This document shows positions 56,349-64,000 of a DNA stretch of 64,000 bases, in pieces. Both the position numbers and the translations under genes were made by a program. Source of the stretch: Margaritispora aquatica (lineage: Eukaryota; Ascomycota; Leotiomycetes; Helotiales; Discinellaceae); contig VJWN01000015.1 of the NCBI GenBank assembly GCA_007644065.1, forward strand, positions 728,658-792,657. Reading direction: 5' to 3'. Within the stretch, counting starts at the first letter, position 1. Each line of letters begins with the position of its first letter. Under the pieces are notes generated by a model. The model saw only the letters and a program-made list of their open reading frames with translations, was not told where the DNA came from and did no database searches.

Positions 56349-58640
56349 CGGACGTAGAAGTAGCCAGAATTAGAAATTGGCTTTGACTTTGGCTTTGGGG
56401 TATCTCGTCAGCACAGCTTAAGCTTGAGAGTAAGACAGGTAAGATGCTTAGATGCTTGTATGCTAGAACGCGCGGTACGGTCTTACCTTTCCGGCGGTAC
56501 CGACTGTCTGGTTCTCATATACAGAGAGAGGTAAGCGAGCGCGAGGACGGGTGTAACCAAGATCTTGTGGCTCTTGTGGCTCTTGTGATCACTTCACTTT
56601 GAGGAGAGAAAATAAATCCCTTGTGAGTTGGATGACAGGCTTGACAGGCTATGCCGCACCTTGCTTGCACACTCGCTCACACGACTTTCACGAATATGGC
56701 GAGTAGTGTTTCGAATGGGACATGTTGGGAGATTGGTAAGAGTGGTTATGGCGTAGTCGATGGAAGGTTACGAGGCAGACACACAAAGAGACAGATGGGC
56801 AGACAGAGCGACAAAGGGACAGAACAGCAGATTCCTGTGTGCTTGGTAGGTAAGTTTGTTCCCTATGTGGGGGTTATTCCCATTTCCATTTTCCTTTTCG
56901 TCTTTGTCTTGTTTGCAGCAAGGTTCATCTAGCACTAGCAACCAGTCATTGCTCAAATCTGGCATCATGTGTTGTTGGCTCTCTCTCTATCTACCGTGAT
57001 TCTATGTACATCTTTTCCCGTTTCATTTCCAATCCTTAAGCAACCTAGTGTGATTGGTCCATGTGACTCATTCATGTGGTGGGATTGTTATGTGTAGGGT
57101 AGGTTAAGTTGGTCAGAACAGAAATACGATATGAGCCGAGTTGGTTCACGTTAAGCAGTGGGAGTTGGAGTGGGAGTCAGAAGGCAAAAGAAGTCTAAGA
57201 ATAAAGACGGGACGGGACGAGACGAGACGAGACGAGACCAGGAAGGGAGCGGGAGTGGGAGTGGGAGATCTGTCGTCCTTCATTGTTTGAACTGCTGGTG
57301 GCTTGGTGTGCTGGTTAGTGACGAGGAGGGGTGGTGTAAGGACGTTGTCGAGACAGGGTCTAGAGGTAGACAGACAGACAGACAGACGGGTGACTATTGT
57401 TCATTGCATCGTGTTTCATGTTTTCATGTCCATGCTTGTTGTTGTTGTTGGGGCGGGCCGGGTGGGATGGAACGGAACGGTTAAGGTGGGATCCCCGCCG
57501 CAGATATTGTTGGTGTTGGCGCTGATATTGATTTTGATGTTGATGTTGATACTACCTTGTGTTTGTCTTGGTGTTGGTCGTAGGGTTGGTTGCGGGGTTA
57601 GATTTCGTTTGTTCGTCCGGCATGTTGGAGTTGGAGCTGGAGTTGGAATGAAGGATAGATATGTGAGGGTGGCATGTTTCATTATTCTCATTTGGGGGTC
57701 GAAAATATCGTTGGAGACACTGTGAGGAGGGAGAAGGAAGTATCTTCGAAGTATCTTTGAAGTACCTGTTTTGGCCCCTAAGCGAGGGGGCTAAATTTTT
57801 GAGGGGGAAGGGGGACTTTTCGATCTCGATGTGTGGTGGATGGGATGGGTGTAGGGCGTAGGGGCGAAGATGGAGTAGAGGAGGTGACGATGGAGTAGAC
57901 GGGGTTTAGGGAGGGTAGGGAGGCCGGTGAAGTATTGGTTTTGTTGAGATGGCGTGTGAATTTCAAGTTTGGTCAGTGTTGATGCTGAGGTTGCTGCTTG
58001 GGTTTGGGTTAGAATTTGGAAAGTGGTGAGGATGGAGATGGGGATGTTAATATTGTTGAGCAGATATGTGTAGTAACTGATATTATGAGATAAGGTAGTT
58101 GCACTTGGAGATATGCTTTTACAAGACGCGGTCGGTAAGTATCTAGGTAGGTAGGAAGAAGGATACAATGATACAATGATAATGCTTTGCTTAACTTCCC
58201 TTCTTCGATAAATCTACTTATCGATTCTCGTGCTGTTTACACTTATTTTTCTATTTCATTGTCAACGTAATGTGGATTGGATTTTAGATAAAGCTGAAGA
58301 CAGAAGGAAGATAAAAGGAGATTGTCAAAGTGAAGTGTGGAAGTGAATTGCAGCACTGCGGTTTTACCTACCTTCTACGTCCACGCAGCAGTGACTAATT
58401 GTGTTGAGAAGATGCGGTGGAAGAAAGGAATAAATGAATGAAGGAATGAAGGGATGATAATAGAGGGAGGGAACGGCGGTAAATAGTGATGTTGCTTTTC
58501 ATCTCCAGGGTGCAGTCAGACAGTGGCGGTATGCGGAATTGAGAAATGACGATAATTGCGTGTTAAGGTAATGAGGGGACGAATATAACTCTTCGTGGCA
58601 TACCTACCTACCCACTTTACCTAAGTATATCAATAGCATA

Positions 58641-58690
58641 GCACACACACAGTACACACAGTACACACAGCAAACACAGTAAACACAGCA
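58641..58690. repeat. ACACACAGT-type tandem repeat
   Basis: Units GTACACACA and CAAACACAGTAAACACAG repeat several times with small variations, in non-coding DNA. Confidence 0.75.
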
Positions 58691-59814
58691 AAATGCACAG
58701 CTAAGCGTGTTCATGAAAACCACAACATCCACCATCCAACACCCAATATCCACTATCCAAATCTCGCAACATACAGCATAGATATATCTAGACTACTTGC
58801 CCACCTACTTAGCTAGTCCAACCCTCACGCACCTCTTCGACGCTCAGTTCAAAATCAAATCAAAGTCTACTTACTTACTTACCTTTACCGAATGAGATTT
58901 TGCTTGTGTGGTAGTTCTGTAAGACCACTCATGCACTGCAGTTGAATACTAGTGGATTGCGATTATGTACATGAGCAGAATGGAAGAGAAGGGAAAGGAA
59001 ATCACCGCTTTGTCTACCTACGTCGAGCGTCTCCTAAAATAAAAAAATCAGGTGATCTCAATCAATCCCACCTCCAGCTTCTAGCCAAAACGGAATGAAG
59101 AAGAAAGCTTTCTGTCAGAGACTTAGCTAGACTCGTATGTCATCATGAAGCGCTTAATCTCAGCGGTAACATTGACATTGACTTAGCTGAGAGTCATGAG
59201 ACTTCATTGCCCGAGTGTTCGAGCTCCTTCTAAGTAAATACCCTTTGAGTTCGAAAGTTACATGCGAGTCACAACAATAAGACAAGTGAGTTGTTTGGTA
59301 TTTAATGCATTCCTCTCTCTCTAGGCTATTGACCTAGGTGGCTATGCAATCTCCTGCTAAGATATTCTTCCCATTCGCAACAAGGCAGTTAAAAAAAACT
59401 GCTTCCTCCCATCCCAGGTTCTCAGTGAATAACACCTTGTATCCAGCACGATCGTGCCCCATACCCATACCTCCTCCCAAGCGCCAACACCCTTGCCATG
59501 CAGAACAGATAACCGCCTCCTCGTCACTGAATTCCCTTCTCTCCATGCCTCGAATATCGAAACATTTAGGATTGAAAGTCGACGATCCCAAAATATTTGT
59601 ACAGGAAATAGGACAAAGAAACTGCCAAACGCTGCAAGAAAATCAAAATGGTATCCGAGAACAACGATCTTCTCCCTTCCATGCAATCGCAATCATCCCC
59701 AAATCCCTAAGTCCAGTATCAAACGCATGCTTTTCTTGCCCATCCCAATTTTCGGGAAACTATCCCAGGCCGTAACATCAGAAGAATATGATCAGATCAA
59801 TCAAAAACCACCCA

Positions 59815-61479
59815 TCACAAACAAAAAGATCGATCCAAAGATCTAATAGCCCTGACATCAGTTGCCATGTTGTTCAGCTTCTCGTGTGGGATATCTTTTG
59901 TTCGTTGACTATCTCCACTCTCCACAGCCGCCAGTGATTGGTCCAGTGTCCGAATAGCCTTGAAGTCCGTAGCAAGATTATTGAGCTTCTCAGTAGGCGT
60001 ATCGTTTGTTTGCTGGTCGACGGTCTCAGCAACTTTCACGTCGGCAGCTTTGGGTGACTTACTGCCTTGACGACTGCTGTTCTTGTTGTCTTCAATGACT
60101 GACACGGAGTCCTCGGCATGTACCAAGCTTGATATGCTTGGGATCACTTGTGCTTGTGAAGTTCGACCACTGCTGGGCGAGCCTTTTGGTGACGGCGGCC
60201 TGTTTGCTGATGTGGGCGTGTTTATTTGTGAAAGAGATGATGATTGAGGTGGAGTTGTGGTTCTTGGTGTTAGCTGAACCGGTGGAAGAGTGTTGTGTTG
60301 CGGACCAAGTTGCACGGGGGGCAATGTTGAAGCTGATAGGCGAGGATCCAGCATTGGAGCAGTCTGGAGCACGCGCTGAGCAAGTTGGGCTTGTTGCTCA
60401 GCAACTAGTCTTCCTTGTTCAACGCGTGGACTCAAGTTAGGTGCGTAGATTGGAATTGGTATCGGCATCAAATTTTGGGCAGTTGCGTTGCTCATGCCTC
60501 TGTGGGAAGGTGGAGGAGGTGGTGGAGGAAGAGATGTGCCAGCCATAGCTGGAGGTGGCCGATCGTAGGCAGTTGGTGATGGATGTTGGTGCATCATCGC
60601 GCTAGGAGGCATGTGGTGTTGCTGATGTGGACTTGCGTGATGATATGGAGCATTTGACTGATGTGGGCTGTGGTGCTGATAAGGAGACGTGTGTGCTGAG
60701 CCCGGTGGTGGAAGGCCTGCACCATACATTGGGCCTGGGTAGTGATAAGGAGGTGTAGAGACTGGAGAAGGAGGCCAGCCACTTCCGTAACCAGGAGGCA
60801 TTTGATAGCCATATTGTGGTGGTCCTCGGTGATGTGGTTGAGACTGCATGTGTTGGTGTGGGGATTGCATGTAAGGACTTTGTTGCATTGGTGTTCGAGT
60901 GACAGCGGGTCCTTGAGCTTCGTGGACAGTCGACTCTGGGTACATTCCCTTCGCTGGAATAATGTGACGGAGGGATGGATCTGATGAAGGTTGTGGGAGC
61001 TCTGGTACGCCTGGGTGTGGTCTCGAATAATAACTGATCAAATGGAGATGCTGTCCATTTGATGTTGTGATGCTGAAAGACTGTTTCATCAGTCCATCCG
61101 GCTTGTATCTGTATCCATCCGGTCCATCACCATCCATATCCAAATCCTCATCACTGCCCCGTCCACTATCCGGTGTCTTTCCTCCTGCTCGGCTTCGAAC
61201 TGGTGGTTGTACGAAACCACCACCACCTCTCTTGCCCTCCATTTCTCGGTATGTCAAGAAGCTCCCGGATACCCTGCTTGCACTCCATGACTTTCCGTCC
61301 GTCCATCGTCGCATACCTGCTTCCCTCTCGTCCCATACAAAAACCGATCCGGACTTGATTGATTGTCTCTCCTTCTCTGACAAACGTCGCTGCACTCGTG
61401 GCAATACACCCAGCCGGCAAGCCTCGAATAACTTGATCGCATCCGCCGGCGTCCTTACATGACCGAAATATGTATCCAT
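59815..61479 (-). CDS. Gti1/Pac2-family (WOPR) transcriptional regulator
   Basis: Fungal master-regulator family (Wor1/Ryp1/Gti1/Pac2). 554 aa from the ATG at 61479; the frame is open further upstream to a TGA near 61559 but without an ATG, so an upstream exon is possible. The WOPR box starts immediately: YFGHVRTPADAIKLFEACRL, GVLPRVQRRLSEKERQSIKS, GSVFVWDEREAGMRRWTDGK, SWSASRVSGSFLTYREMEGK. The second WOPR part is LMKQSFSITTSNGQHLHLIS, YYSRP. This pattern (LPRVQRRLSEKE) is that of the Pac2-like subclass rather than Wor1/Ryp1, which has a GN.FIYEE box. Remainder is His/Pro/Gln-rich and disordered. The last ~65 residues contain a duplicated motif, EKLNN(L/M)ATD(F/V)(K/R)AIR. Long upstream leader is typical for these regulators. 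Target genes unknown. Confidence 0.88.
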   Translation of the reverse strand: MDTYFGHVRTPADAIKLFEACRLGVLPRVQRRLSEKERQSIKSGSVFVWDEREAGMRRWTDGKSWSASRVSGSFLTYREMEGKRGGGGFVQPPVRSRAGGKTPDSGRGSDEDLDMDGDGPDGYRYKPDGLMKQSFSITTSNGQHLHLISYYSRPHPGVPELPQPSSDPSLRHIIPAKGMYPESTVHEAQGPAVTRTPMQQSPYMQSPHQHMQSQPHHRGPPQYGYQMPPGYGSGWPPSPVSTPPYHYPGPMYGAGLPPPGSAHTSPYQHHSPHQSNAPYHHASPHQQHHMPPSAMMHQHPSPTAYDRPPPAMAGTSLPPPPPPPSHRGMSNATAQNLMPIPIPIYAPNLSPRVEQGRLVAEQQAQLAQRVLQTAPMLDPRLSASTLPPVQLGPQHNTLPPVQLTPRTTTPPQSSSLSQINTPTSANRPPSPKGSPSSGRTSQAQVIPSISSLVHAEDSVSVIEDNKNSSRQGSKSPKAADVKVAETVDQQTNDTPTEKLNNLATDFKAIRTLDQSLAAVESGDSQRTKDIPHEKLNNMATDVRAIRSLDRSFCL

Positions 61480-62816
61480 TGTTTCTGTAGATTGAATACC
61501 CCTCAGTTGAGATATGTAAAAGCCGTCCTTGTAATCAGGAAGCTCCAAGACCCTGGCTCAAAGACCCCGACGACGTCGCTCCCCGTACTGAGACCCTTCT
61601 TAAGTAGCCAAATCTGCCAAGTCGAAAGCCCCAATTAACAATTCGAATGCGGCTGGAGGTTTTCTTGAGTGTCGGAGAAAGCTTGTGCGTCGTCGAACCT
61701 GGGTCCAAAAGTTTATCTTTGGTGGGGTGAAGGTGCTTTTTGTGCAATTATATCTCGAAGCTGAGACGTTTGCAGATTGACCTTGCTTTGCTTCAGATGA
61801 ATGTCAGCCTCAAGACTCGTCCCACATGCGCAATTGAAAAGATCAGAGGTAAAGGTGGAGGTGGACGCGAACTTGAGACAGCTTGAAGCACAAGGTGACA
61901 GAAGCTTAAACTGCCTCGTTGCGCAGCCCGGGTAAAATTGCCAGGGACACAACGACTGCCCGAAGACAAAGGAGGTGTGATCAATGGATCTGACGGGGTG
62001 ACGACGTCTTTTGCAAAGGAGCCGGTGTTTAAATATGCACCTGTCTTTGAATTGGAGTGTGGAGTGAAGTGAAGGGGAATGGGAATGTCGGACCAAAGAT
62101 ATTTGGTAGAGCAATGAATGACGCAGCAATTTAGCGACGACGAGCTTTCGCTAGAACATCGAACAATGATATTCGCGAAAGAGTATAGAAGTAGGAGGAA
62201 ATACATGAAATAGTGTACATACCTTGAGATCAAAAGTCGAAAATTAGTATTCGGTCGTCTTTGGGCAGTTGTAGTTGTATGTATTGTGTCGGAGTATGGT
62301 GTGAGAGCGTCTTGTCGATGACTGCGAATAGTATATGGTCTAGTGTCTCGAGTGTCCCCCTTCAATGTCGAGATTGTCCAGATCTTGGCGAAGTGATACC
62401 AAATGTCCTCTCGAATAGTCGTTCTAGAGCAAGGGGATCGATTTCTATCTCACAGATTTTGTGGGAGAGGGTGTCTAGGTATACCATTTACCGTACGTCC
62501 TTCCGGTGGGCTTATACTTGTACTTGGTACCGTACTTTTAGCACAGAGCCGTTTTGTTACTTAGATTAAGTTTTCTTGGTGGCCAAGGGTTCCGTTCTTA
62601 GTGTTTGCTGGGGTCCCTGGAAAGAGTTGCAGTGGTGGATGGGTGGGGTTGTCTAGGGTATGTTGGATTTGTTCTCCGTTAGGTAGGGTGTGTGCTAACC
62701 CTGAAGCGTTGGTGCTTGTGGCCGAAGTTGGTGAGAAGTGCCCGAATTGGAATAGATTCAGGTGTGTCCACGAATAAATATCTGGGCGTTACAGTTTGGA
62801 CTTTTTGGGGTGGAAG

Positions 62817-62853
62817 TGTGAGTGTGAGTGCGAGTGTTAGTGTGAGTGTGGGC
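62817..62853. repeat. GTGAGT-type hexanucleotide repeat
   Basis: About six units of GTGAGT with G/C and A/T changes (GTGAGT, GCGAGT, GTTAGT). Non-coding. Confidence 0.7.
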
Positions 62854-63128
62854 GCGAGTTATTCCAGGCCAGAGTTGCAGTACGGAGTACATGTGTTGTT
62901 TATAGCTCCAAGTTGGAAGAATGCCTCGCCGCTGTTGCCTTTGTTCGGGGTCGAAGAGGTCGCGAGCAGGTTCATGTACATGGAGGAAGTTCTATACACA
63001 GGTACGGAGTACACACAGGCGCAGAAGACGGCAGAGGTGTGACAGGAGAGTTGCTTTCTAGGTTGAATATGATGCTAGTGTATGTGCCGAATTATGTGAC
63101 AGGATGTTGGCAAAGTCACCAGCAGGTA

Positions 63129-63254
<126 letters not shown>

Positions 63255-63686
63255 TTCTTCCGGAGCCGTGAAGCAAGCTGGATGTCTAAATTCGACACCC
63301 CACCGGACAAAGGTATGATGAAACTGGAAGCCAGACTTAGATTTTACTTTACCCTAGCAGCAGAAGAAACATAACCCGCTCTCGAGTGGTCTTATATGAA
63401 GCTTGGCGAAGTGCCTCTGCTCTTGGAGACTTGGAGGGTCTTGATAATGGAATAATAGGGACGATTGTGGAGATGCGTATGCGTCCTTCTTCGATACTTG
63501 CGGCATCTCCAACTAAGGTTAAATTGAAACAATTGATTGGAGAAAGTCTTTAAAGTGCTTGTAACCTCTCACGGGACCGAACCTGTTCAAGGAAATACCA
63601 AGCTCAAAGGACTCCGAGAGATGAGATGAGAGATTCGTCACCTCGAGCAGTGTGCTTAGTGATGCTTGTCGTCGCCGGTTCTGAAT

Positions 63687-64000
63687 ATGTCTTCACCTCC
63701 GCATTATTCGCCAATCGCCAAAAGATATCCGTTTGCTCAAACAGGGAACAAATACGGCATATAGGGAACTCGTAAGCACATTCGATCTCTTCATACGGCT
63801 CATGCCCTTGGAGTTGCGTTGATGTGGCCAGATAGAGAGGGAGAGCTGAGCAAAAAGGTCAAGGTGTTACTCTCCGAAATTGGGTGGAAGGAGGATTATG
63901 AACTTATTTCGTCGCCATCGCTCGCATACCAATCCATCCGTCAAGACAAGATGATTGAGGCTTTACAAATGTACCCTAGAACACTACACTTGTCTCACTT
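63687..64000 (+). CDS. Interrupted coding-like stretch running off the window
   Basis: From ATG 63687 a frame reads MSSPPHYSPIAKRYPFAQTG then NKYGI, meets one TAG at about 63765-63770, and continues in the same register as GTRKHIRSLHTAHALGVALM, WPDREGELSKKVKVLLSEIG, WKEDYELISSPSLAYQSIRQ, DKMIEALQMYPRTLHLSH to the window end. The part after the stop has balanced amino-acid use with Trp, Tyr and charged residues. It may be a broken gene, an exon whose true start is upstream or downstream of the TAG (first later ATG 63822), or chance. I do not recognise the family. Confidence 0.3.

Larger units (their letters stand above)
52913..59814. other. Gene-poor convergent interval, 6.9 kb
   Basis: Between the 3' ends of AsnRS (plus) and the WOPR gene (minus). 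The largest frame (55844-56386) runs into a GCTT microsatellite and has no family features. Contains (GCTT)n at 56286-56348, (GACGA)n at 57205-57237, ACAG repeats at 57370-57390, (ACACACAGT)n at 58641-58690 and GGGAGTGGGAGT-type purine runs near 57248-57270. No tRNA, rRNA or transposon could be recognised. An unusually long gap for two convergent genes. Confidence 0.5.

Noticed and set aside
55844..56386. 180-codon plus-strand ORF
   Set aside because: Its end is the GCTT microsatellite read as Leu-Ala-Cys repeats, the rest has no family features, and no intron signals or conserved start support it.
61480..61548. TTG-initiated extension of the WOPR protein
   Set aside because: No ATG in this stretch; TTG starts are not expected here. 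An upstream exon remains possible but unproven.

Overview
The window is nuclear DNA of a filamentous ascomycete (Pezizomycotina). The genes carry short GT-AG introns (about 46-190 nt) with CTAAC/CTAAT-type branch sites, and the window holds typical ascomycete families: DASH complex, HET domain, WOPR regulator, Skt5-type chitin synthase activator. A Leotiomycete is my guess from protein style; I cannot prove it. No prokaryotic feature, CRISPR array, rRNA, convincing tRNA or intact transposon is visible.

Layout. (1) 0.2-1 kb: SPC34, a kinetochore DASH subunit. (2) 3.2-14 kb: four divergent genes (3262-4109 minus; 5332-8017, 8997-10878 and 12866-13989 plus). Motif by motif they look like members of one family that I do not recognise. 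They share a core FD(M/L)T...(I/V)xxI...FVD...W with near-constant spacing. In three of the four the first coding exon is 56-59 nt and ends in phase 2. Their tails differ (basic NLS-like stretches, a ubiquitin-interacting motif pair, acidic runs). This is the best candidate for an undescribed system here. (3) 15.8-40.7 kb: dense housekeeping block: REB1/TTF1-like Myb factor, DPH7, a Bles03/DUF1917 protein, NAA30, PDAT (LRO1), a small secreted protein, a HET-domain protein, CHL1/DDX11 helicase, SKT5/CHS4-like chitin synthase activator, HOP2. (4) 40.7-64 kb: gene-poor and rich in simple repeats. It holds a microbial-type PARG-like gene with an apparent 1-nt frameshift, mitochondrial asparaginyl-tRNA synthetase, a Pac2-like WOPR regulator, and an interrupted coding-like stretch at the right edge.

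Several genes act in chromosome biology (SPC34 at kinetochores, CHL1 in cohesion, HOP2 in meiotic pairing, REB1 at rDNA terminators), but their neighbourhood is probably coincidental: they lie on both strands with their own promoters. Gene models were assembled by eye from reading frames, splice signals and phase. Exon joins given below keep frame unless stated. Many apparent ORFs in the window start at TTG/GTG or lie opposite real genes and were not used.
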